Of a stretch of DNA of 64,000 nucleotides, positions 17,625 through 24,849 are shown piece by piece. Below the pieces are notes generated by a model. The model saw only the letters and a program-made list of their open reading frames with translations. It had not been told where the DNA came from and searched no databases. The translations under genes were made by a program, and so were the position numbers. This DNA comes from Reyranella sp. (GTDB lineage Bacteria > Pseudomonadota > Alphaproteobacteria > Reyranellales > Reyranellaceae), in NCBI GenBank assembly GCA_022844015.1, contig JALHMO010000008.1, positions 1 to 64,000 of the forward strand. The letters are read 5' to 3'. How positions within the stretch are numbered: position 1 is the stretch's first letter; every line of letters begins with the position of its first letter.

Positions 17625-18254
17625 TCAGTTGGCGTGGCGTTCCGGACGCGGCGCGTGGGGCGCGTGCGGGTTGCTCGCGCCACGCTCCACCGACAGCTCG
17701 AGAACGCCTTCCTCGTCGAGGCGATCCTCCGGCCGGTTGACGACCATCGGCGCCGATTCGAGGGTGATGGCGTCCGCCGACGGCGCCAGGTCGCAGTAGA
17801 TGGCGTAGTACTCGTGGTCGGAGAACTTGAACACGGTGTCGTCGACGCGGCGGAAGCCCTCCTTCTCCATCATCGGCATGTGCCGCTTCTGCAGGTGGAT
17901 ATAGGCCCTGGTGTAGCCTTTGCGGCGGGCGAAATCCTTGCACCACGCGTTGAGCGCGTGGTGGATGCCGAGGCCGCGATAGCGGCGCAAGACCACGCAG
18001 CGCTCGAACTTGCAGAACGACTGGAACCAGCGCAGCCGCATCGAGCCCGCCGGCTCGCCGTCGACGTACATGATGACATGCGTCGCGGTGTAGTCGTTGC
18101 CGTCGAACTCCTCGTCGTACGGACATGCCTGCTCGCCCATGAACACGGCGGCCCGCAGCGCGTAGCACTGCAGCATCTCGTCCGACGTCGCGGCGATCTT
18201 GATGGTGACGACCGGCGTCAGGTCAGGCGGCGCCAGCGTCGATTGCATAGTCAT
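17625..18254 (-). CDS. GNAT-family acyltransferase, first of a tandem pair
   Basis: A 209-residue GNAT protein with the core ALRAAVFMGEQACPYDEEFDGND, EPAGSMRLRWFQ and the acetyl-CoA-binding RYRGLGIHHALNAW. VFxxEQ-xPY-EEFDG matches the ElaA/YjcF branch of GNATs. A C-terminal tail of about 55 residues (from ADAITLESAP) is absent from the shorter paralogue downstream and is rich in Glu, Pro and His. It starts one base after the nucleotidyltransferase stop and ends a few bases before the paralogue, so the three are almost certainly co-transcribed. Confidence 0.87.
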   Translation of the reverse strand: MTMQSTLAPPDLTPVVTIKIAATSDEMLQCYALRAAVFMGEQACPYDEEFDGNDYTATHVIMYVDGEPAGSMRLRWFQSFCKFERCVVLRRYRGLGIHHALNAWCKDFARRKGYTRAYIHLQKRHMPMMEKEGFRRVDDTVFKFSDHEYYAIYCDLAPSADAITLESAPMVVNRPEDRLDEEGVLELSVERGASNPHAPHAPRPERHAN

Positions 18255-18255
18255 G

Positions 18256-19503
18256 TCACTCCCCTTCGATCAGCACACCGTTGTCGTTCCGGAAGCGGCG
18301 GCCGCCGGCCGTCACCACCGGCAGATTCGCCGTCAATTGTCCCAGCACGTCGGTCACGACGGTCGATGTCATGCCCTTGGCGCCGCGCCGGATGGCGGTC
18401 GCCGAAACCTTGTCGCGGCGCAGGATGCGCCACGGGTAGATCCAGCCGCACTCGTCGTAGATGCCGCGCACCGTCATGCCGCCGGCATCGGTGCCGTGGA
18501 TTCCGTGCAGCCGTGCTCCCGGGTGACGCCGCCTGACCTCGGCAATCACGCCCTGGAAGCCCTTGACGTTGTAAATCTCCCGGTAAAAGACGACCTCGAC
18601 CTTCTCGCTGAGCCCGGCTTCGGCAACGGCGAGCTCGATCAAGGCACGCCGGGTCTCCGGCGGCAGGAACTGCTTGCCGGCGGGAAAGTAATCGACGTTC
18701 AGGTCGGCCTTGTCGGTCGTTTCGTAGATCTGAAATCCATTCTCGAGCCGGGCAACCCGGATCTGGCCCTTGCGGAGGGCGTCGGCATGCAGCCGCGGGA
18801 TCAAGGTCGGGTGAATGATCACCTTGTCGAGGCCGCGCTCCTCGATGGCGCGCTGGACGATCGTGAGATGGGTGTTGTGAAATGGATTGAAGGTTCCGAA
18901 GAAGACGCCGATTCCGCCCTTTGGCGCGACCTTCGAGCGGATGTCGGACAGCAGGCCAATGCCGAAAACCAGCACGCCGAAGCCGAGACCCACGACCAGG
19001 AAAGCCTCCCTGGCAAACGGCAGGCCAGCCGTGCCGAGCGCGCCCAGCACGGTGGTCGCCGACAGCCCGATCAGGACGTTGCGGTTCGCGTCGCCGAGAC
19101 CGCGTTGAAAGAGGTACAGGCCAATGTACTGGACGCCCTGGGAGGCGAGCGAGACGAGCAGCGCCGCGGCGGCGAAGCCGCCGACCGTTGCAATGCCATC
19201 GCGGTTGAGGGCGCCCCCTGCATACATGATCCAGAACACCGCCAGGTTGAACGCATACTGTGGGACGAAGCGCCCAAGCCGACCGGCTGTTACGAAACCG
19301 AAGCGGTTGTTGGCCCACAGTTCGGCTTTGTTGCTGAGCGTGGCGTAGCTTGGAAGGAATGCCCCCGTGAACACTGACACGCTTATCAGTGCGGGGTTAG
19401 TCCAACTGATATGCGCGTACGCATAACTCAGGTACGAAACCAGGGCGACCACGACCCCCAACCGGGTCGACGGGCTGCGAAAGTACTGGCCAATTTTCCG
19501 CAT
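18256..19503 (-). CDS. Membrane-anchored HIGH-type nucleotidyltransferase
   Basis: A 415-residue fusion. The N-terminal half has about six membrane helices (roughly 14-30, 38-55, 81-99, 104-131, 142-160 and 168-187). The C-terminal half, from about 197, is a soluble nucleotidyltransferase of the NadD/cytidylyltransferase type: GTFNPFHNTH (203-212) is the nucleotide-binding GxFxPxHxxH motif and VSATAIR (366-372) corresponds to the ISxTxIR motif. It should join a nucleotide to a phosphorylated or acidic substrate at the inner membrane face; the substrate is unknown. ATG 19503 is preferred; a GTG at 19584 would add 27 residues, and neither has a good ribosome site. It heads a block with two GNATs and is divergent from a LysR gene. 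Confidence 0.8.
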   Translation of the reverse strand: MRKIGQYFRSPSTRLGVVVALVSYLSYAYAHISWTNPALISVSVFTGAFLPSYATLSNKAELWANNRFGFVTAGRLGRFVPQYAFNLAVFWIMYAGGALNRDGIATVGGFAAAALLVSLASQGVQYIGLYLFQRGLGDANRNVLIGLSATTVLGALGTAGLPFAREAFLVVGLGFGVLVFGIGLLSDIRSKVAPKGGIGVFFGTFNPFHNTHLTIVQRAIEERGLDKVIIHPTLIPRLHADALRKGQIRVARLENGFQIYETTDKADLNVDYFPAGKQFLPPETRRALIELAVAEAGLSEKVEVVFYREIYNVKGFQGVIAEVRRRHPGARLHGIHGTDAGGMTVRGIYDECGWIYPWRILRRDKVSATAIRRGAKGMTSTVVTDVLGQLTANLPVVTAGGRRFRNDNGVLIEGE

Positions 19504-19793
19504 CAGAAGGGGGAAATTGGGAGATCTGCGCTCGGAATCGATGGCTGCCACCGGATCACCTACCCAACAAAGGATTGGCCTCACTGCTCAAGAGGTTTCG
19601 TCAAGCCTCTGGAAAAAAAGAGAAATTCGTACTTTACATTGAGGACTGGGCGATACCCCACCGTCAGTGAGGGAAATCACAAAGCCACAAAGAAGACGAC
19701 GTAGCCGACATCTTGCCGATAATGCTGTAGGATGTTGCACTGCTACCTGTCATTCAAGCTTCAAGCCGCACCTTTACATTATTGCATGTCACG

Positions 19794-20753
19794 ATGAATA
19801 CGACCTCTGACGGCAAGAGCAAGATTCCGAACATCCTGGGCGACTGGGATGACGTCCGGTTTTTCCTTGCGGTTGCAAAGACCGGCAGCTTCAGCGCCGC
19901 CGCGACGCAGCTCAACACCAAGCAGACGACGGTCGGCCGTCGCATCCAGGCGCTCGAGCGCCGCCTCGGCGCCAAGCTGTTCGACCGCCATCGCCACGGG
20001 ATGGAGGTGACGCCCGCGGCGCGCGGTGTCCTCGCCCAGGCGGAATCGATGCAGTCGAATGCTTCGTCGATCGAGCGACACCTCGCGGGGCTGGACCGCG
20101 AGATGGCCGGCGTCGTGCGCGTTGCCGTGACCGAGGGTCTGGCCGCGCAGTGGCTGGTGCCGCGCCTGACCGAGCTGCGGCGCCGGCATGCCGACATTCT
20201 CGTGCAGGTGATCGTCGGCGATCAGGTCCTCGACCTGGCGACACGCCAGACCGATCTGGCCATCCGCTTCTTCCGGCCGACCTCGAGCCAGCTCGTGGCG
20301 GCGCGTGTCGGTCAGTTCAGGCAGTCGGTTTTCGCCGCGCCAGCCTACATCGAGCAGTTCGGCATGCCCCGGCAGCTCGACGATCTGCACGAGCACCACA
20401 TCGTCGACCACACGACCCTGCACAATCTGCCGGCGATGAGGCCGTGGAGCGAGATCGTCGAACGCAGCACGCGCGTGGTGCTGCGGACCAACTCGTCGCA
20501 TTCGGCGATGGAGGCCGTCAAGGCGGCCTGGGGCCTGTCGATCTTCCCGAGCTACAGCAGCAAGACGGCGAACATCGTCGAGGCGCCCATCGACCTCGAC
20601 ATCTCGCGCGACATCTGGCTGGTCTCGCACGAGGAGACGAACAAGGGCGCACGCATTCGCGCCGTGATCGACTACATCCGCGACCAGTTCCGCCAGGACG
20701 AGCGCGAGTGGTTCTCCCTCTCGCACCCTTCAAACGACACTGAGGCGGCGTAG
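19794..20753 (+). CDS. LysR family transcriptional regulator
   Basis: A 319-residue LysR-type regulator. The helix-turn-helix lies near residues 15-60 (WDDVRFFLAVAKTGSFSAAATQL, then TTVGRRIQALERRLGAKLFDRH), followed by a periplasmic-binding-protein-like effector domain. ATG 19794 gives the standard distance to the helix-turn-helix; a TTG at 19782 is four codons earlier. The gap upstream (19504-19793 or 19585-19793) is unusually AT-rich for this window and must hold the divergent promoters; no clear T-N11-A palindrome stood out. The nearest likely target is the nucleotidyltransferase-GNAT block. Confidence 0.92.
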   Translation: MNTTSDGKSKIPNILGDWDDVRFFLAVAKTGSFSAAATQLNTKQTTVGRRIQALERRLGAKLFDRHRHGMEVTPAARGVLAQAESMQSNASSIERHLAGLDREMAGVVRVAVTEGLAAQWLVPRLTELRRRHADILVQVIVGDQVLDLATRQTDLAIRFFRPTSSQLVAARVGQFRQSVFAAPAYIEQFGMPRQLDDLHEHHIVDHTTLHNLPAMRPWSEIVERSTRVVLRTNSSHSAMEAVKAAWGLSIFPSYSSKTANIVEAPIDLDISRDIWLVSHEETNKGARIRAVIDYIRDQFRQDEREWFSLSHPSNDTEAA

Positions 20754-20781
20754 CCCGGCAAAGGCTGCCTGCGCCGGGCGG

Positions 20782-21237
20782 TCAACCGCCCAGCCGGCGT
20801 CTCACGTCGGCCGGGATGGGCAGCGATCGCAGCGAGCTCGCATCGCCTTCCTTGCGCGCCCAGATGCGCGTCTCCGTTCCTTCCGCGGCGATTCCGCCAG
20901 CGCCGTCGCGGAAGACGTGGCTGATGGTGAAGGAACTGCGACCGAACCGCGAGATGTGGCTCTCGACGACCAGCTTCTCGCCAGGCTGGGAGGCCCGCCT
21001 GAAGGAGCACTCCGCGGCGACCAGCGGAATTCCCTCGGTCCATCGCCCGCCCGTCGTGCCCTCGCGCATCGCACCGGCATTGTGAAACAGCCGGTGCGTC
21101 GCCTGATCGATCCAGCGGAAATAGGAAGGATAGTAGACGATGCCGGCAGGATCGCAGTCGCCCCACTCGACGGTGACCTCGTGGCGACTGAGAAAGGGCG
21201 TTGTGGCCGCTTCGGCGGACGACGGGGCGCTGCTCAT
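20782..21237 (-). CDS. Acyl-CoA thioesterase, 4HBT/YbgC-like
   Basis: A 151-residue hot-dog-fold thioesterase. The motif VEWGDCDPAGIVYYPSYFRWID (about 22-43) contains the catalytic Asp of the 4-hydroxybenzoyl-CoA thioesterase/YbgC group. Family members hydrolyse aromatic or short-chain acyl-CoA esters in the cytoplasm. The N-terminal 20 residues are Ala/Ser-rich and probably disordered. It ends near the LysR gene (convergent) and is upstream of the DTW-domain gene on the opposite side, 57 bases from it on the same strand; a functional link to either is not evident. Confidence 0.88.
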   Translation of the reverse strand: MSSAPSSAEAATTPFLSRHEVTVEWGDCDPAGIVYYPSYFRWIDQATHRLFHNAGAMREGTTGGRWTEGIPLVAAECSFRRASQPGEKLVVESHISRFGRSSFTISHVFRDGAGGIAAEGTETRIWARKEGDASSLRSLPIPADVRRRLGG

Positions 21238-21294
21238 GGCCCGACGTTACCCCGACGCAGCGCGCGCTGGCGAGATCGATGAGCCGGGGCTTCC

Positions 21295-21912
21295 CTAGCG
21301 CCGCGCCCGGCGGTCGCGCTTGGAATCGCGGATGCCGGCCTTGCGCGCCGCAACGACCATCTCGCGGAACGGTTGCAGCATCTTCTCGCCGATCGCCGGG
21401 TCGTCCTCCAGGACGCAAAGCGCCTGGGCGACGGCTTCGAGGGTCGAGACGGCACCGGCCCTCGCCTCCCGCCGCAAATCCCCGTAGAGCGACGGGCCGG
21501 AGGGAACGACCACGAAGCGGCGAAGCCTGGTCAACCACGCGTTGCGCCACCACAGGGCCTTGGCCTGGGCCCAGTTGCCGTCGAGCGCCACCAGCCCGAC
21601 AAGGCCGGCGCGCTCGGCCGGCTGGTCGGCCAGCGGCGCACCCTTCTCGTCGACGGCGATCAGGGAGCCGCTACCCTTCGGCAGGTCGAGCACGCGAGAC
21701 GACCCGAGATAGAGCACGCCCCAGTCGCGCGGCTGCGCAGGCGCAGCCAGCGCATGGCCGAGATTGCGCCAGGACAGGCCGACGACGACGCGCGCACTGG
21801 ACAGCGTATCCGCGACAAGCCGGGCTGTCCCGAGCACCCGGTCCCGCTCCTGCGGATGCTGCAGGATCAGGATGGCGATCTTGTTGTCGACCCTTGGCGG
21901 CGCATCGGGCAT
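21295..21912 (-). CDS. DTW-domain protein, probable tRNA-uridine aminocarboxypropyltransferase
   Basis: A 205-residue member of the DTW family (TapT/YfiP-like), which places a 3-amino-3-carboxypropyl group on uridine in tRNA using S-adenosylmethionine. It has the opening IAILILQHPQERDR, the motif DGNW (111-114, the counterpart of DTW) with WAQAKALWWRNAWL, and YGDLRREARAGAVSTLEAVA. The N-terminal zinc-cysteine cluster seen in some members is absent. The middle Thr of DTW is replaced by Gly-Asn. It is 23 bases downstream of a MATE transporter gene. A broken copy of its first 190 bases lies on the far side of that gene at 23581-23773. Confidence 0.82.
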   Translation of the reverse strand: MPDAPPRVDNKIAILILQHPQERDRVLGTARLVADTLSSARVVVGLSWRNLGHALAAPAQPRDWGVLYLGSSRVLDLPKGSGSLIAVDEKGAPLADQPAERAGLVGLVALDGNWAQAKALWWRNAWLTRLRRFVVVPSGPSLYGDLRREARAGAVSTLEAVAQALCVLEDDPAIGEKMLQPFREMVVAARKAGIRDSKRDRRARR

Positions 21913-21935
21913 TGGCGAGCCTAAAAGCTGCAAGA

Positions 21936-23339
21936 CTACGCCATTTGCTCCTTGGCCGCGACGCGCCAATTCGCAGGATTCAGGATCGCGGCGGCAATAA
22001 TGCCCTGCACGGCATAGGCGCTGGCCATCATCAGGGCTATCGCGCCCATTGTGTCGGGAAATCCGAAGAGCCCCGTCGCACAGATCGCGACTATCGCAAA
22101 GCGTCCTGCCGTCCCCCAGAAGGTCCATCGCATTTGACCTCTTGCCTGCCCGACGAAGAGCAAGGCAGATCCACCTGCCCCCAGGGCATAGGCCAGCCCC
22201 ACGATGCGCAGATAGCGCTCTCCCTCGAGGAGGACGGCGGCATCGTCGCTGAAGTGGACCAGCCAAAGGTCCGGCCGGATTGCCACCAGGAGCCCGAGCG
22301 CACCGCCGATCGCGGTCGCCAACAGCGTCCCGGCAACGGCCACCCGGTAAGACCGCTCGGTATTCCGCGCACCAAGGTTGGCGCCGACCATCGCCAGGAT
22401 CGATATCCCCAGGCCATAAAGCAGAGAGATGAAGGTCAGATCCAGGCGGGACGCGATGCCGTAGCCGGCAATCGCGACATCTCCGAGCCGGCCAACGCAG
22501 TACGTGGCCGCCAGGCTCGCCCCTATCGACAGGACTGTTCGGGTCGACGACAGAAGCGCCACGCGGGCGGTCTCGCGGACCAGCTTCCGGCACCACCAGC
22601 GATCGACGAGAGCAATTCGAGTGCCCTTTCCCATTCTCTGCATGTAGTAGAGCAATGCGATCGTCGATGCCGCATAGCCGGCGACGAAGGCGATCGCGGC
22701 ACCTGCGAGGCCAAGGCCCGGTTCGCCGAACGCGCCGAGTGTCAGCATCGGATAAAGCGGAAAGCTCCCGAGCGAGCTCGCCATGATGATGACCGACGGT
22801 GCGAATGTCTCACCCCTGCCCCGCAAGGTGGCGGCCAGGAGATTGGTCATCCACATGAGCGCTCCACCGCAAAACACGATTCGCCCATAGGAGATGGCTT
22901 CCTCGAGGACCCGACCATTTCCTCCGAGAAAGCGATAGAGAGCGGGTCCTCCAAGATACTCGATGGTCGCGAACAGCAGTCCGAGGAACAGGCTGCAGAC
23001 GACAGCGTAGAGCACCAGTCGCCGAAGATCCTCGGTTTCGTTCGCGCCTCTCGCACGGGCCGTCGCAGCGCTTATCGCCCCTCCGACATCGGCGGCCGAC
23101 AGCAACTGCATCGCCAGCACGAGGGGAGCCACGAGGGTCAGAGCGGCCAACGGCTCGATGCCGAGAAGACCGACATAGTGCACCTGCGCGAGAGTGACGA
23201 ACAGCTGCACCAGCGTCGACGCCGTCGGCGGCAAGGAGAGCGACAGCATCGTCCGGACGATGGGGCCGCCGATGAGGCGCTCCCGAATTTCCTGTGACGC
23301 TACGCGAGGTGTACCGACCAGCATTCGCCTGAAGATCAT
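21936..23339 (-). CDS. MATE family efflux transporter
   Basis: A 467-residue integral membrane protein with 12 predicted helices in two similar halves, matching the MATE family: IGGPIVRTMLSLSLPPTASTLVQL at the start and AIAGYGIASRLDLTFISLLYGLGISILAMVGANLGARN in the second half. MATE proteins export cationic drugs or metabolites in exchange for protons or sodium. The start overlaps the stop of a 61-codon reading frame as ATGA and has GAGAGG upstream. It lies between a complete DTW gene and a fragment of the same gene. Confidence 0.92.
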   Translation of the reverse strand: MIFRRMLVGTPRVASQEIRERLIGGPIVRTMLSLSLPPTASTLVQLFVTLAQVHYVGLLGIEPLAALTLVAPLVLAMQLLSAADVGGAISAATARARGANETEDLRRLVLYAVVCSLFLGLLFATIEYLGGPALYRFLGGNGRVLEEAISYGRIVFCGGALMWMTNLLAATLRGRGETFAPSVIIMASSLGSFPLYPMLTLGAFGEPGLGLAGAAIAFVAGYAASTIALLYYMQRMGKGTRIALVDRWWCRKLVRETARVALLSSTRTVLSIGASLAATYCVGRLGDVAIAGYGIASRLDLTFISLLYGLGISILAMVGANLGARNTERSYRVAVAGTLLATAIGGALGLLVAIRPDLWLVHFSDDAAVLLEGERYLRIVGLAYALGAGGSALLFVGQARGQMRWTFWGTAGRFAIVAICATGLFGFPDTMGAIALMMASAYAVQGIIAAAILNPANWRVAAKEQMA

Positions 23340-23521
23340 GCAACCTCTCGATCGTGGCCCGAGCCGTGCTGCAACTGACGGTTAGTCAGGGCGAGGCTGC
23401 CACGGCAGGTAGCCGGATGGAAGGGGTCATCGCCGACGAGCGCGATGCTTCCCGCCGGGATGTAACCGCACCGCGCCAGGGTGCGCCACTCCTGGTTGAT
23501 CACGATCGAGTTGGATCCCAT
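23336..23521 (-). CDS. Possible small protein coupled to the MATE gene
   Basis: A 61-codon frame starting at ATG 23521 and ending with a TGA that overlaps the MATE start codon (ATGA). It has no signature I recognise; the sequence begins MGSNSIVINQEWRTLARCGY and has a short hydrophobic patch (AGSIALVGDD). The overlap favours translation, but there is no good ribosome site and it lies next to a decayed gene, so it may be a relic. Confidence 0.3.
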   Translation of the reverse strand: MGSNSIVINQEWRTLARCGYIPAGSIALVGDDPFHPATCRGSLALTNRQLQHGSGHDREVA

Positions 23522-23580
23522 GGCATGGTGGCCCGAGCGCCGACCACGGGCGAGGCCCGTTACAGGTGGCGAAGCAAGCC

Positions 23581-23773
23581 TCAATCGCGCGGTTGCGCCG
23601 GCGCAGCCAGCGCATGGCCGAGGTTGCGGCACCACAGGCCGACGACGACGCGCGCACCGGCCCGCATGCCCGCGATCAGCCCGGCAGTCCCGGGCGCCGG
23701 TCCTGCTGCCGCGGAATCAGGATGGCGATCCTGTTGTCGCCCCTGTCGTCCCCCTTGGCGGCGCCTTCGCCAT
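23581..23773 (-). pseudogene. Broken duplicate of the DTW gene 5' end
   Basis: This stretch closely resembles the 5' part of the DTW gene at 21721-21912. Both encode DN(K/R)IAILI near the start and ARVVVGL...RNLGHALAAPAQPRD further in. In this copy the two parts are in different frames, the first frame ends in a stop after about 20 residues, and the similarity ends at the base matching 21721, so only about a third of the gene remains. A MATE gene separates the copies. This is a local duplication or a remnant of a replaced gene. Confidence 0.85.
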
Positions 23774-23810
23774 GGGCGAACATGCAGGTTGGAAACACCG
23801 ATCCTGCGCC

Positions 23811-24617
23811 ATGACCGTTGCCGTCATCGTCCTTCCCAGCGTCACCAAGCTGCCTCCCGAAACCGATGGCGCCGTGGTCGTCGGCGGCTCGCACGGCGCC
23901 GTCTATGCAGCCTACCTCTCGGCCAAGGCCGGGGCGCGAGCCGCGATCCACAACGACGCCGGCATTGGCCGCGACGAGGCCGGCGTGAGCGGGTTGGCCT
24001 GGGCGGAGGCGCTCGGCATGGCCATGGCCGCGGTGTCGAGCAGCAGTGCGCGTATCGGCGACGGCGAGGACATGGTGCGTCGAGGCATCATCAGTCGCGC
24101 CAATGCCATCGCCCGGGCCTGTGGCGTTGCACCGGGCCTGTCGGCCAGGGAAGCGGTCGAGCGGTTGAAGTCGGCGCCGCGGCCACATGGTGAGGCGGCG
24201 CCGTTGACCGAAGGTCGCTCGATCGCCGGCCGGGTCGTTTGTGTCGATTCAATTTCCCTGGCCGATGGACGGGATCGTGGACGGGTCGTCGCCAGCGGCA
24301 GCCATGGCGGCGTCCCGGCAGGGGAAACTGCCGCCGCCTTCGCGCCGAAACTGGCGCTCTTCAACGATGCGGGTTTCGGGATGGAGCATGCCGGCGTGGC
24401 AGGCTTGGCCATTCTCGACAGGGCCGGCATCGCGGGGGCCGCCGTGTCGACCATGTCGGCACGCATCGGCGATGGCCGCTCCACCCTGGTCGACGGCTTC
24501 CTCTCGGAAGTAAATCAGACCGCATACCGGCTCGGCGCACGCATCGGAGGCTCCGCCCTTGCGCTGGCCCTCGCCGTGGCAGAAAAAGGCTCGCTGGCGT
24601 CTGGATCGGAGGAATGA
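23811..24617 (+). CDS. Protein of unknown function with two internal repeats
   Basis: A 268-residue protein I cannot assign. It consists of two related halves: residues 21-106 and 158-245 share the pattern GSHGx-V, NDAGxG, AGVxGLA, AAVSxxSARIGDG, and a closing IS/LS-xxN. The paired SHG, NDAG and SARIGDG blocks are rich in small residues and polar side chains, as in active-site loops, so an enzyme built by gene duplication or an internal dimer is plausible. No signal peptide or membrane helix is seen. It is followed after seven bases by a lone biotin-carrier gene, which hints at a carboxylation or decarboxylation pathway, but no reaction can be assigned. Confidence 0.72.
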   Translation: MTVAVIVLPSVTKLPPETDGAVVVGGSHGAVYAAYLSAKAGARAAIHNDAGIGRDEAGVSGLAWAEALGMAMAAVSSSSARIGDGEDMVRRGIISRANAIARACGVAPGLSAREAVERLKSAPRPHGEAAPLTEGRSIAGRVVCVDSISLADGRDRGRVVASGSHGGVPAGETAAAFAPKLALFNDAGFGMEHAGVAGLAILDRAGIAGAAVSTMSARIGDGRSTLVDGFLSEVNQTAYRLGARIGGSALALALAVAEKGSLASGSEE

Positions 24618-24624
24618 GCGGGGT

Positions 24625-24846
24625 ATGGCGGTCGTCAACGTGAAGTCTGAGATCGCGGGCAACGTCTGGAAGATCCAGACCAAGCCCGGTGACCGGGTCG
24701 AGTTCGAGGGTGAGATCATGATCCTCGAATCGATGAAAATGGAAATCCCCGTGCTCGCCCCCAGGGCGGGCGTCATCAAGGAGATCAAGGTCAGCGAGGG
24801 CGAGACGATCGGCGAAGGGCAACTCGTCGCCGTCCTGGATGTCTAG
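24625..24846 (+). CDS. Biotin carboxyl carrier protein, stand-alone
   Basis: A 73-residue biotinyl/lipoyl carrier domain. The biotin attachment motif ESMKMEIP is present with the Lys in MKM at about residue 37, followed by the hairpin V-APRAGVIKEIKVSEGETIGEGQLVAVLDV. It is a bare domain without the N-terminal extension of AccB and with no carboxylase or carboxyltransferase gene beside it, so it must serve an enzyme encoded elsewhere or work with the upstream two-repeat protein. The start is ATG 24625; a GGAGG lies 12 bases upstream. Confidence 0.92.
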   Translation: MAVVNVKSEIAGNVWKIQTKPGDRVEFEGEIMILESMKMEIPVLAPRAGVIKEIKVSEGETIGEGQLVAVLDV

Positions 24847-24849
24847 CGC

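Noticed and set aside
19504-19793. A LysR T-N11-A operator upstream of the regulator
   Set aside because: Several loosely matching positions in AT-rich sequence, none with convincing symmetry.
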